Shown: piece by piece, positions 38,490 through 51,841 of the stretch | Layout of the letters: every line of letters starts with the position of its first letter | How positions within the stretch are numbered: position 1 is the stretch's first letter | From: Neodontobutis hainanensis | Lineage: Eukaryota > Chordata > Actinopteri > Gobiiformes > Odontobutidae | DNA length: 64,000 bases | Assembly (NCBI GenBank): GCA_024349245.1 | Contig: JALDNG010000476.1 | Span: forward strand, 1 to 64,000 | Direction: 5' to 3' | The notes under the pieces: generated by a model | The model's database searches: none | What the model saw: the letters and a program-made list of their open reading frames with translations, nothing else | Told to the model about the DNA's origin: nothing | Translations under genes and position numbers: made by a program

Positions 38490-39540
38490 AATAAAAATTA
38501 CCCCTATTTTAGAAGTTTCGATGTTTCAAATAATTTTTGTAATGTAGTTTTAATAAAAGTGACTTTAAATATATACTATGTAGGCTTCTAGATCGATAAA
38601 GAAAAAACTGAAAATAAATCAAAAATTTTCTTGCTACAATTTAAGATTCTTAAATTATTTTTTTAAATTCTTGCATCTATGATTGAATTTACTTAATTTC
38701 TTTCAATTTGGAATTAAAAATTATCTTGTCAGATATAAATAAATAATTTTAATCATGATTAATTTCTTACTAGATCAATTTCTGTTAATAACCACAAACA
38801 TACAAATTTACTAAAAATCGGAAAATGAAAATGCTATTTGTTATCAATCATTTAATGTTAATTTTAAATTTTTTAACGAATTTAAGATTCAGCAATGAAA
38901 AATCTCATTGTAAATAAATTATTTAAAGGTAGTCTGATTTGTCAAATTTTTATTTAATTCTGGTTACGAATAAGTCAGATGTAAAAATTACAAATCTGCA
39001 GGAAAACAATTTACGACGAGAAAAGAAGAGATTAAATATTTTTAATATTTTAATGTATGTTTAATATGATGGAACCATAGAAGTTATTTTTAACTGCAAA
39101 ATAATGGTGTGCTGTAGAAAAGAGTCCTACTTTCTCAAAAGCATCGAAGATAGTTTGCCATAAAAATTATATTAATTAAACGAAAATTGAAAATTGTTAA
39201 ATAGTTTCTCATAACAAAATAACTCAAACTTAGTTAAAAATCAGTAAAATAACTAGCTACAAATTCAAGATGAATGATCATCTCGTAGGTATCAGGGAAC
39301 ATACATATAGTCGAATTTCTTTAATTCACAAAATATGTATCAAGAAAAGGGTAAGATTGAAAAAATTAAATCAGATACAGTTGCTATATAATATTTCTAA
39401 ATAAATTATAGATCTTAGATAATGATCTAATTGATTTGCGCTGGGTTCAATCACACATTTTTCTTGATGATGTTGATAAACTTATAATTTGACCGTTAGT
39501 TAAATTAATATATTAAAAATACTATTCTAATACTGTGACA
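38490..39540. other. AT-rich non-coding stretch
   Basis: No supported gene, repeat or RNA feature; all frames are closed at short intervals. Confidence 0.45.
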
Positions 39541-39544
39541 AAAT

Positions 39545-40560
39545 CTTTCATACTTTTTGAAGATGTAAAAGATCAATGAGTGCTCAACACCAGTACATAT
39601 TCTCATGCTTTATGAAAAAGGTCTTTTCAAAACTATTAATTTCATTGGAATAAACAGAATTAGCCTTTAGGCTTAGATAGAATAGGAGATTTGTTTAAGC
39701 ATTCTGAAACTCAGGCTTGCTCATAGACCCCTTATTTATTTTATGTTTGTCTTAGAGATACAGCAGAGTTTCTTAGAACTTTCGAAAGTTATCGATAAGC
39801 TGTCGAGGTAACTCTCGGTTCGAGAACCCCCAACAAACATATGTCGACCACTAATTTCCCCAAAGATCTAACTTCGTATTCTTCAATGATAATGGATTAA
39901 AAAAAACGAAATGGTTCTCCAGGTAAAATTTTTTTATCGTACCAACACTTGGACGCGTATGCCATCTCCATGAATTAAAATTTTATAATAATTTCCAATT
40001 AAAACAACATTCATAGAATCAGTATTATGAGATTCCTATAATCCTAGATATTGACTTTTTTCATTTCCATGCTTAACTTTGGTAAACCTTGGTTGATGAC
40101 TCTTCCTTCCATATCCTTTAACTCTGTTACCAATCTAACTTTATTACTTCTTGATTCCTTAGACTGAGCACGCAATTTTTTACTTTAATACCGAATTTTA
40201 CTCAAAAAATGTTTTTTATTCATATTGGGGCTTCTTTAATGTTGGGTAACTGATTCTTGAGTAAAAATCGTACAAAGAAGGGTTATAATACAAATATGAG
40301 CGAAAAATCTTTCTCTGATTCAATCTATTCTTTGTAATTGCTCTTAAAAGGCAGTACAGAGCAGTGATAATACTTTCGACTCAGGGACTAATTCTGAAGA
40401 ACATAATGGATTAGGAATTTAACTGTTTTTTCATCGATTGAGATCTGAAACTCTTGAGAGGAACTTTACTTTGGTAAGTACCTAAGAGTAGGTTGGTTGC
40501 GTCTGAGGTATATTGATTTGATTGAAAATTTGATGAAAACGTTTTCCCTGATGATTTTGA
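39545..40560 (-). repeat. 1-kb dispersed repeat, copy 2
   Basis: Diverged collinear copy of 29140-30200 in the same orientation. Anchors are the TTGAAGAT block at 39556, ATTTTATGTTTG near 39738, AACTTTGGTAAA near 40075, TTGAGTAAAAATCGTA near 40255 and GTCTGAGGTATATTGATT near 40501. The minus-strand reading keeps parts of the same protein, for example HICIITLLCTIFTQES against HLFIIKLPDTILTQKI in copy 1, with more stops. It contains a B-box-like GGTTCGAGAAC at about 39818, without a matching A box, so no tRNA is called. Two copies 10 kb apart suggest an abundant old family in this genome. Confidence 0.72.
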
Positions 40561-40564
40561 TTTA

Positions 40565-43500
40565 TTTCCATTTTGAATAGGAGAAACCCCTATTGATACA
40601 GGAATTTTAGATACGAAGACAAAATATACGCATATTTTTGAAAATAATCTTCGTATATAAATAAGAATGTTCGTGATGGTATTTGATTATCTGTTTATAA
40701 AAGGTTTTTAAATTAGCAAAAATATTTTTCGATAAATATCTATCAATTATGAAGTAAGAAAAATTAAATAAGCTCACATTTATCGAATAAAATAACTTTT
40801 AATATACATCACGTCATTAATGATTAATTTACATTTTTAATTTAAGGTTAATAGATTAAAATTTAAAACGTAAAATAATTAAATTTTCTTCTTTTTTATT
40901 TTAATACTGTTTCAAATTTAGAAAATCATTGGATATGAATTTTTTTATTTTCAAATATATTCAGTCTAATATCCAACTCTATTCAATCATTTGCGATTGT
41001 CAGATGAATTTTTTCCAGCCAAATTTATAAGTGCGTAGGAGATTACCATATATTGTTCTGTTGTGCATTCTAAGAATAGTTTTATTGTAAATGTAGAATT
41101 TAAATTGTTATAAAATATTTTTTTAAGATTGTATTTTAGAAATGTGAGGTTCATATACTTATATTATCCAACATCAACAAAAGGAAACATGCTCGACATT
41201 TGCATAAAATCGACGAATGATCTGAAATCATTTGTATTTTTATTCACGTAAATATATCCGAATATTTATTGTCTTATTTTTAAACATTATGGATTTTTTT
41301 ATAAACCTTGTGAAAAATAAATGAACTGCTCACACACATTCTAAGCAATAAACTTTAACCAAATTCAAAACTAAATTTTTTTAATTGATGGAGAATACGC
41401 GATATTTTGAGTTATTACTGTTTCTATGAGAGGTTTATTTTGTAATGGCTATGCTAAAATTACCTTTGTACATTATGTTTATTTTTATTTAACAGACTCT
41501 TGAAAACAGTCTGAGATATCCATTGAAAATCTTATTCGGAGATATTCGCATTCATGAATTATGCCTTATAAAGATTCATTTAACACCGAAAACCATCAGT
41601 AGCGGATTTTAGTGTGTGAATATCTTCGATTTTTGGATAAACTAAGGCATTTTTGTGAATAATTAATTAATGAGTCCATCTATGTAAGATCTTTTGGTAT
41701 AAAATGTGAAAATGATGAGAATATTAACGACAACTTTTCGCAGAATAATGTTCATAAGGATGGATGAACATTTGTATTTTTCTATGTTCTCAATAAACTT
41801 TTCAGCGTTATCAAAGTTTCTCATCATAACTCAAATAAACTTTCAAGTCTTTCATAACTTAACTTTTGTAATATTTTAGTTTAACCATCACACTCATTCT
41901 ATGATAATCTTGCAGCTTTGCCTGAGTCGTAATTAATAAATATATAGGTCAACCTTAATTCGACGTCAGTTAAAGAATATTACTTTTTGGCATCCATAAT
42001 ATGAATACATTCTTCTCGTGATATAATATAGGATATTAATACAGTAGGAAAATAATTTAAATGAACTATTTGGCTGAATTTCGCTCAGAAACAACCGGTT
42101 CATGTGTGATCATGTAATTGTACAATTGGTATTTCGGCATCTGAATAATTTAACAAATCTAATTCAATCTAAACAAGAAATTTTTATTTTTACAGGTATT
42201 TATAACAAGATAGATTGAACAAAAATATTTATATGGGCAGCATATTATTCATCGAAACTTTATCTTTATAAAAATTAAATTGCATTATTTTCTGAGTCAT
42301 TTATTGAAGTATGTAAAGTATGAATTTGGAGTTTTTTTCGATTTCAATAGTAGTTGCATAAACCTACCTGTGTTTAATGTATTAATTATTTTACGATTAA
42401 ATATGAATATATGTATTCCTTTAAATATATTAATTCAAAGCAAATATCATATATAGCCATTGAAAATTCTTAGTTCAGTCTTGAATTTCACACGACACTG
42501 TCTGATTTTCCAAAATTTCAAATAGTAACCATTTTTAGCAGAACTTAGTTTTGGTTTGACAGATACGATAAATATTATTAATTTTTCCTTTATCAGATTT
42601 AAATTCGTTATAGATAGAAATAACTCACGCTAAATTACTTCTATATAGGTTAAAACTAAAAATGGCAAAAATTTATGTCATACTAATTTTATTTTTGAAT
42701 GTGATCTCATGACTTAGATCATGTGATTTATTTATGCTCACGCGCATATAAATTTAATATTACAGTTTACATTTATTTTACGAAAGGAAAAATTATTATA
42801 CTTCTGTTTGATTTTTCCATATAAAAATGGCCTTAATTTATATGTTAATCTTGTTTCTATTCATCAAATTACAGTTGAATAAACTGAGAAACGTTTTATT
42901 TATATTTTCGAAACATTACTTCTTGAATAATTTCACACTTTGATCAAAAACCTCATATGTTGGAAGTACTTAGAGCGTGTATGCTTAAAACTTAAATTTT
43001 ATCAAGAAATTTTTACTTTTGTAAATTTCCCAATGTATGTTTTACACTTTAAAATTAAATTCAAAGATTATTGTAAAAGTTTCATTTTTATTTAGTATAT
43101 TGTTTATATATGTCACAGACCGAAGATTTTGTATTATTAATTCCATTTCGCGGGTCTAAATTGGTGATGGCCATCTATTTCAGCTGATATAAAATTAGAT
43201 TTTATCCTAAGATTATTCATTTATACAAGAAAAAAGGAAATTATTTCTGAATAAAAAGTATGATAACAGAATTAATTTAAAACGTTTAAAACTAATATGA
43301 ATATTTTTCAAAAAATAAATTGATCATCATGTTAAAATATATAATTATATTTAAAATAATATATTTAATAAAGCATGCGAGTTTTAATTAAACTATTTTT
43401 GAAATGAGGGTTAAAAAATACAAAAATTTGATTCATTAACCTCTCGCCGTCATCTCAAAAACTGGTATCTTGTCAGAGAAACGATGAATCTTTGAAACAT

Positions 43501-44215
43501 TTCTACGTCAGTTTTTATGTTTCTAAAAGATTTTAGTCACTGGAAATGTCTACCTTCAATTTTTGTTTCGATTGATTCATATATCTTAGTTAAAATAATC
43601 CTGAATTCGCTGCAAATAATTGAACAAAAATTTGTACTTTAACTCAAAAAAATTTTTACATGTAAATATATTAAATCTCTGAGTTTCTAAGTCGTGTTTT
43701 TATTGTTGAATGGTTTTTAACGACATATATTGAAATGAAAATATAATTTCGATAAAACTTAACTAAATACTAACAACAATTAAAACGCCTTGTTCGTTCA
43801 TTATTTGCCAATCAAGACAAACTTGACTGTTTAAAAATAATGTTTGAAATCGTTTAAATGTTTTATGTCAATTTTATTCATAATGATGTGAGATACGAAC
43901 AGTAGTTAAGGCTTATTTATCATTACTTAAAGCTTATTTTAAATAAGAATTTACGGTATTTACCGAAATTATAAAGCAAGTAAAAACCTAAGTGATGTCA
44001 TCATGTATACTTAAGCATTTCGACAATATTTTAGCATAAATTGACATAAAATTTTATATTTGATGATACATCTATAAATTTTAATCGGTCTAAAAGCAGG
44101 AAGTATAAACTCGCTGCTCATAATCCAATGTTCACATTTTTGTTCAAATGATATCAATCCATTCAAGATTGTACAAAAGCATATTTAAAAAAAGTCTGTT
44201 CATATTTTATTTACA
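40565..44215. other. AT-rich non-coding stretch
   Basis: About 3.6 kb with no supported gene, RNA or repeat. The first 100 bases may still belong to the 1-kb repeat. Confidence 0.45.
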
Positions 44216-44219
44216 GAAG

Positions 44220-44470
44220 CCATATTATTTCCCAAAGAAGCAATATCGCAGAGATAAGATTGCCTTACGCGGAGAGGAGATGGATAGTCCGACACTACTC
44301 TGCATAGGAGGATATCAATAATTGTCTGGGCAAGAGTGAATAAAGAGGGATGCTGTGATGGGCTAACTAGTAATCACAGCCACGCCAAACCACTTAAATA
44401 CACCAAAACTTTATTTTTAAGACGCCAGAATAGGTTTGACTCATGGTGTGAAGTAAAAAAATTATTAAAC
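44220..44470. other. unassigned GC-elevated island with a hairpin
   Basis: About 250 bp with raised GC. It contains a perfect 8-bp stem, GCTGTGAT and ATCACAGC, enclosing a 13-nt loop at about 44351-44379. A plus-strand frame at 44336-44560 has no ATG and no motif. The composition and hairpin would fit a structured RNA or a transposon relic. A link to small-subunit rRNA was considered and rejected. Confidence 0.3.
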
Positions 44471-44762
44471 TGTTTTAACCTGAATTTGCGTCTAACACAG
44501 ATGTTAATCGATTTATTAAACGAAACTTATTCAAATTTTTTGTTCTTTACCAGAAAATAAAAAGAATTTGGAAAAGAAAATTCTCTTTAGTTGTCAGACA
44601 TAATTAACTTTCTAATTATGTTTTGGTAACTCAAGAATTTTTGGTGAGGATAATATATAGAGATGGAAAACCGATGGATCTTTAAAGTGTTGTAGTTTAA
44701 TGTGATTTAAATAGTTTTCTAATTTTTTGATCGTATTCATTTGTATAGAGCTAGAAATATAT

Positions 44763-44985
44763 TTAAAATTGAGGTGTGTCAAGGCTAATTATAAACAAAC
44801 ATTTTTGGGCACGATATATATACAATTTTACCATTTTTAGTTTTTCTCGGCATGGCATACCAACCTGTAAGGTGGCAGTAAAAATAACGAAATTTGGCTT
44901 AGTATGTTTCTTCATCTTTATTTCAGGTTTTCTGATCATGAGGTTAACAAGACCGTGCAATGTGATTTCATGATAGATATCGTAT
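44763..44985. other. unassigned open segment on both strands
   Basis: Minus 44763-44960 contains the ATG-led MKKHTKPNFVIFTATLQVG and PCREKLKMVKLYIYRAQKC; plus 44776-44973 is open for 65 codons too. Composition is slightly above background. Neither reading has a recognised motif or clear partners, and I cannot choose between a small gene, an exon and chance. Confidence 0.2.
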
Positions 44986-44999
44986 ATGGCGAACCGTAT

Positions 45000-47900
45000 G
45001 ACAAACCTTTTTTGCTATTTTATTGCACATAAAAGCAAATAAGCTTTATCTTTTAGAAATATAAAAGAACGTTAACTTTGAGAAATATATAATACGGTTG
45101 ATTCTTACAATAAACTCGCGCTCTTCAAGGGTCTGCCTTAAAATCATGATGTTTTTTTATTATTATAATCACAATTTTATTTATAATAATTTCAAATAGC
45201 TCAAAATAAAGGCTAACATGAAATAGTTAACAGAAGGTTTTTGGTAATAATTGGAAGGTTGGCAGATTCAATTTTATTCATTCCAAAAATAAACCAAATA
45301 TAAAAAATGAGTTTTCAAAAGAATATTAACAGAGCAAATATAAGACATATATTTTGCAATAATTCTTTTCAAATTTGTGTTGTGGTGTGTTTTTCAAAAA
45401 CAAGGTGAAATAAGACTTTAGTTTGATGATAAATTTTATTTTTCAAACACGATAAGAGTGAAAGAATGGAAAGAGTTGATTTAGACATGATTTTACATCA
45501 AAAATACATTTCATCTCTTATACATACCTGCTTTAAAACCTAACTTTCAATACCACCGTTTACGCACACTTGCTAGATTTATCATTTAAAATCGTTTGAT
45601 GTTCAACAAAATCAAAAGATGTACCAAAGTATACAATTCGATAGACATCACACATCATTTATTTATTTATAACAAAATGAAAATACGTTACAAAAATAAA
45701 AAATTATAACAAGTTTTGAATGAAAATACACTAATGATCGTGCTTATTAGAATTAAGCGATTCCCTTTTTAATTTTTCTGCTCCAGATACCGTTTGAAAA
45801 ACAGGAAGTAAATTTTAAAACACATAAAATTTGCCACATTCCTTTATTTGAAGAATGAAAAGAAATTTTTAAACATCTTAGCGATTACTTTCCAAATTAT
45901 CCACATAATTCAAATAATCAGTTATTTTAATTAAGATTGCCTTAACTATAAAAATATGAAAGAATATTAAAAATTTGTATCCACGATAAAAATATGAGAG
46001 ACTTCCTGAGAGAATAAAGATTCTATTTCATCCTAAATTCATATTTTTGATGAATAAAAGCAATTAAATTTTCAGCTTGAATAAAAATTTAACGAAAGAT
46101 TAAGTTGAAGATTTTACATTTTTTGCTGAATAAATATTGATTTAAATGTCAAAAATATCATCGATGAATCTGATAAATATAAACCAAGTCATCAGTAATT
46201 TCACAATTATGCGCTTCGTAGAAACGATATATATCTTTACGCATTAAATCATAGATACATACTTCAATCTTACAATATGATGTATACAACCTAATAAAGT
46301 GTAATAAGAATTATTGAAGCGAGCATGTAGCGTTTATTTTTAAAAATCAGTCAATATTTGATAAAAACAACAAACATAGCACAAAAATTCAAATGTATTG
46401 ATATAACACGTAAAACCATTCTGAATAAGGAAGATACTATAACACACTTCTGAAAATTTAGAAAGTAAAATTATTTTTTCAGAAGATTTCCGTGTTTAAA
46501 CATGAATTAGGTAAGCTTAAGAATTAAAATTAATTTTTTTAAGTTTAACGCGCGATTGAATAAATTAATCATTAAATTCAGAATAGTAAATGAATCTTAA
46601 CTTATATTTTCGATTATAAATAGATAACATTGATCTGTTTTAAAATTTTCTTTAAAATTAGCATTTTAACTCAGTGATGTAGAACCTTAAATGAGTTTCT
46701 CATTAAGTTTCAATCGATTTTAAACAAGAAACACAAAAAATTTCACCCTTAAAATAAATATCGCTTCTATCATAAAATAAGGAAAAATTATCTGAAAATT
46801 AAATTATAAAAATATAATAAAATTTCGATTCACAGTGTGAAAAAATGCAAATGTATTCATCTTACCTGCCGTTCCTTCCCAAAATATTTGATAATTTTCC
46901 TCATTTCATAAACATTTAAAAACAAAAACAAGATTTTGTCTATATTAAGTTTTTTTGAAAATTTTCAATCATTATTAAATATGAGTCAACCATTTTGAAC
47001 CTATTGAAATAATTTTTCAGTGCCTAACATTATATAGATTATTATTTTGTGATTTTGTAATCATGTACGCTTGTAGGTTTATATGCATGTGTTTAGAGTA
47101 TGATATGACATTAAACACAAACTTACTCTATCCATACACCTAAATTGGCCTTCATCCTTATCTTAAGATATTCAGATTCGATTTTACAATATTTTATCAA
47201 AGGCGAATAATCTTATTACTATTGATATTTAAAATGAAATTATATTCTAGTATTATTGTTGTATCTCTTTTTTCTTCATTGATCTAAAAATCTTACATAT
47301 TTAGATAAAAGTCATTATGAAAACGAAACTTAAAAGTCGTTGATTATCACAGGTATTTCTTGAATTTTCCAATGAATTGATATTTTAACATTTATACATT
47401 TTATTATTTTGAAATGATGACAAAAACATGATCATAAAAAATAATTAAAGTCGCTTATTCTATTAATTTAACCAAATATATAAGTTGAAGTAGGGTTTTG
47501 ATTTTTTATCATAAAAATGAGGAATTAACTCAAATGAATCTCCTTTTAAAAACGTGCTTTTATCGTAATACAAGTTCTGATATCACAAACATATTATCGA
47601 TTTCTAAAAAATTGTTTTTAAAGGGATTTCTTTCATATCATAGCTGTTAGGCATGTTGCGTTTCGAACGATTCTTTTTGACCCAGAGAAATAAATGTTTG
47701 AATGTTATCCACTAAATCTGTCAGTGGTTAAGGAGTTTTCATTTTCAGATGTACGTGATTATTTGCTCTTTAATAATTCATTGAGTTTTAAAAAATTTTA
47801 TCAAATGAAGATATTCGCATAAAACAAGTCAAAAGTTCAATTTCAATAAAATTAAATTTTAACCAACATGAGTTATACACCTTTCATTAACTATGTTACC

Positions 47901-48630
47901 ATTGTTTTGTATTTATTTATATTTACTTTATAATCTAGCGTGAGAAATTTAATAGTTTGATATTACACATAATTTAAGTTTGAATTTTATTAGACGATCG
48001 ATAATTTTGAGGGAATACCACGAATAAACTTGACATAAAACATGTAAATTAATGGATATTTTTAATTCATTCAAAGCGTCATTCTTTTTGTATTTTTATG
48101 TCAACTGAAAATGTTCTTGGAGTAAAATCTCATCAGCTATTTTGTTTTATCTTTTCTACGAATACATAAATTAGGGGGTCAAAAGTTTAGAAATAAGTTA
48201 TTTTTATCGTTCTTATTCAGTTTAAGCATGATTTAAATTCAGTAGGCAAATATGATACTTTTCAATATTGTGAATTTAGAACAATGATGTTATTTTATCT
48301 TCTTTGTTGAGAACATTTTGTTAATATGAATTGTTGTTTTAAATAATTTTCTTAAAACATCAATTTTCATTATAATTATCTCAAATAAATTAAATCAAAA
48401 TATCTCAACGCGCTGATAAAATAAAACTTCATAAATCGTAAATTTGACTGAATTGTGGTAAATGTAATGATCAATAAATATATAATCTATCCTTTTCGTA
48501 TGGGAATGATGAATCGATTCTGAACACAAGCCGTGAAAAGGATCTGTATTTAAAAATTATTAAGGTAACTTGAAATGTTATAATTGATAAAATTCAAAAA
48601 AAAATAATGTGAAGTTAGAGGTTGATCACA
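45000..48630. other. AT-rich non-coding stretch; 3' flank of the cathepsin gene
   Basis: No supported gene or repeat. The last hundred or so bases, read on the minus strand, are the 3' untranslated region of the cathepsin gene; no single polyadenylation signal stands out. Confidence 0.45.
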
Positions 48631-48634
48631 ACAT

Positions 48635-49693
48635 TCATGTGACTGGAGAGACAGCATCAGTTGAAATTCCGCACATGTTGGTATTTTTTGCAAATCTTAC
48701 ATATCCGTTTTCACCCCAATTCGTTCCATAACTTTTAGTTATCACAAGATATTACCTATTCTTTATTATATAGTAGGGAACTGGACCAGTTAAATTGTAA
48801 CCAACAACCAATACTGCATGATTCAAATGTCGTTGACTGCAGTGATCAATTTTTAAAATTCCAGATTTATAAAATGTCCATTCATCATGTTTTGAATCTA
48901 TAGCAACAGAAACAGGTCCATTAAAAGCTACAGCTCTCACTAAAGCCGCTTCATTATATTTTTCTAATTTAAAGAATGAATATAATTTGGTTTTTTTGGC
49001 CTCCGGATTGGTTTGACATGCGTGTTCCTAATTAAATAAAAAAGACTTAACTGTTCCCATATATTTATAATCAATTTCAAAAGATATTCCGTTATCAATA
49101 AAATAGTTATAACTAAATTCGAATCTTCCTCCCCAACATCCATTGTTTCCATAGGATCTTGAACAATCGACGAGTTCTTGCTTACTGAATTCTCGTAATT
49201 CTCCTGTTTTAATTGCATGTTGTGCCTCAAATGCACCGGTCTTCAATTATATTTATCTTGTACAGTTGCAAATGAGTAACAAGAACCACATAATCCTTGA
49301 TCTCCGACAGGAGAGATCACACCAAAGTTACGCCAATCAACTGTTGGAGGGACTAAGATGTCATCATGAAGTTTATTCATACCATCAATCGGTGGTGGGC
49401 CATGATAATTTTTATAACCACCAAATATCTCAAATTTATGCTAAATATTTCATATAAAATACAAGATGACCAAAATGATTCATTTCGAGCTTCGTGTCCT
49501 CGTGATGCATGTTCCAATGTTTTATAAACATTAGATTTTTACCAAAAATATCTCTTCTGTGGGTTTCCTCATCTTCGGAAAATTTAAGTTGATATTTTTC
49601 CTTATGAATTATCCATTCGACTTCAAATTCAAATCTTGAAATATCTTGAATATTTCTCGATACAATTATAAGAGGAAACAGAAAAATTAACAT
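48635..49693 (-). CDS. cathepsin L-like cysteine protease, five exons
   Basis: Papain-family (C1A) endopeptidase, made as a secreted pre-pro-enzyme that acts in lysosomes or outside the cell. Exons on the minus strand are 49463-49693, 49264-49440, 49052-49240, 48756-49027 and 48635-48731. The introns are 22, 23, 24 and 24 nt, all GT-AG. The joined product has 321 residues, near the usual 330. The ATG at 49691-49693 starts a signal peptide (MLIFLFPLIIVS). An ERFNIN prodomain follows, with E42, R46, F50, N53, I57 and N61 in exact spacing, then MNHFGHL. The mature enzyme begins near 108 (PPTVDWR). Catalytic residues are Q125 and C131 (GDQGLCGSCYSF), H269 (LNHAVLVVGY) and N289 (IKNSYGTNWGENGY). 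YGNNGCWGG and NMCGIST are also typical. The residue after the active Cys, nearly always Trp, is Tyr. No stop or frameshift remains after splicing, so the gene looks functional. Alternative: cathepsin of another L-like subgroup. Confidence 0.94.
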
Positions 49694-49694
49694 T

Positions 49695-51840
49695 TTAACC
49701 AACTAAAAGATGATTTAAAAGATAAGAAGATTAGAATCTTTCGTTATACTTTATTTAAATACACTGAGAATTACATGTTGTTGTCGTAAAGCTTTTAAAA
49801 GTTCCTTAACATCAACAATTTTAAACTTTCACGAAAAACTATTTTCACTAATTAATTATGTCGATGCTTATTTGTTAAAAATATATTAATTTATGCAAAA
49901 ATTAATAAATTTATGATATTAAACAATTACACTTTTCCATAGGTTTTGTTTCAAAAATTTTAAGCTGTAATTGTTGAATTAACAAACATAAATAAAATAA
50001 ATTTTTTAATGAAGATAGTTAATTATCTAAAACAAATACTCAAATAACTATGCTATAATTCATGTTTATCAAATAAAAGATAATAAAATAAACTCAAAAG
50101 AACACGAATTTTATCTAATTCCATTAAACATATTAAATACGAGATTTGGAAGGTAGAAAAACGGCATACTAAAAAACGCAATTTCCAGATATTATGATAA
50201 AAAAGTTCAGTATATTTTACAAATTTTAAATTAATTAAACATACTTTTATTATTTTTTAAACTTTAGATTGTTAAAATTTACAAATTTCAAAAACGTGAA
50301 ATTTTTTGTTTTTTTGGTCTTATATTATAATGATTCGTTTTCACTTATGCAATTTATTTTCGATCAGTTTGATAATCTTAGTAATTATTCTAAATAAATT
50401 TATTTAATCATTAAATTTTTACATTTCTAAAATTAATGCGTATTTCTTTATATTATATAAGGCATTGAAAAGGTTAAATTGTTTAAATTGAAAGTTCATT
50501 TCTATATTTTATATGGTAGAGTCAACTTAAAATTTACTAATTTCATGTTTATGATAAATAAATAAAATAAACATTTGATTTCATAATATAAAAAATACAA
50601 CATAAGTATGTGTGTGATTCATCTGAATTATTTTGACTGTAAATTAACCATTTTGACAATTAAGATTGGTTAATGAATGAATGTGTTCACATTTGACTCA
50701 GTGAGCATGACAAAATAATAAACCTATTAAGTTATTTAGTATCACACTCAGAATTACAACTATAATGAATAAAAGTAATAATTATCATAAATTTAAATTA
50801 AACAAAAATATTGATGATGTGACACCAGTGTAATATTCCTTTAAAATAAATTTACATATTCCATTTTAAAAATAACCATAAACTTCGAACTTTTTATATT
50901 TAAGAATTAATTATGCTCATTTTCTTTCTGAAAATTCCAGTTTTTCAATGAAAAGTAAAATTAGAAAGAGCTAATCGGAACCTTCTTGTCGATTATCTAA
51001 ACAAGGGATGTTTTTAAATAGTTCCAGTGAATATTTAAACAAGCATTCAAATTGTACGACAGTTCATCCATCCTCGAAAATATTTTTATGTGTTACTCAT
51101 ATGTATTTAATCAAGTTAATTGTTGATACATTATGCATAATATATGTTTTGGATCTTTTATCAAATATTATACTGATGATTTTCAACTTGAAATGAAATA
51201 ATTAAAAGTAAGGAAATTGATTTTCTGAAATCTTTTAAGAAATTTCTCCAAGAGCTTCGAGTGTCTTTTTAAAGCATCAATAAACCAGATGGAAAATAGA
51301 ATTCTAATATTTTTGAACGAAGTGCTTAAAAACTTAATTCATTTCATCTTATAAACCTTAAACCTGAAATGTAGACCTGAGGTCATTTATAAATGATCAT
51401 TCACGAGGCAATGTAGTTTAATCAAACGGGAAATATTTTAAATGTCTTGAACTCAACAATTCCATTCATTTTGATCAAACTTTATGATATCTCTTTAATC
51501 TTTTGAGAATATGATTTCACAAAACAGGTCATCCTATGTTAATCAAATTATGAATTGTTTTCTTGATAGTTGATCATTTACTTAAAAGTAAGAAACATTT
51601 AAGAGATAAAATTTTGTAATTTCAAGATTCTGTTTTTTTCAAATTCATTATGCTGACATTTTAGACAAGTAACAAATCTAAATTGATAAAATAGTAAAAA
51701 TTATTTCTCAAGATGGATGCTAAATCTGTTTAAATTTAAAAGTTGTGCAAACTTTTACTTAAATAATGTTTTAAGTTTCTACTGTAGATTTTCAAATATT
51801 TCAAACATAAATTCTGAATTTATGGGAATTTACATTAAAT
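49695..51840. other. AT-rich non-coding stretch; cathepsin upstream region
   Basis: The bases just right of 49693 should hold the cathepsin promoter and 5' untranslated region; no distinct element is visible. The plus-strand frame at 51008-51196 has no motif and is probably chance. Confidence 0.45.
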
Positions 51841-51841
51841 C

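Noticed and set aside
39790..39835. B-box-like GGTTCGAGAAC suggesting a tRNA
   Set aside because: There is no A box at tRNA distance and no acceptor stem; it lies inside the 1-kb repeat.
44220..44470. Short words shared with small-subunit rRNA (TTGTCTGG and GCTAACTAGT at nearly the rRNA spacing)
   Set aside because: Between the two words the similarity falls to chance level, and an estimate of random matches between an 1800-nt rRNA and 128 kb of both strands predicts about one such pair. No rRNA fragment is called.
49266..49457. 63-codon plus-strand frame
   Set aside because: Antisense shadow of cathepsin exon 2.
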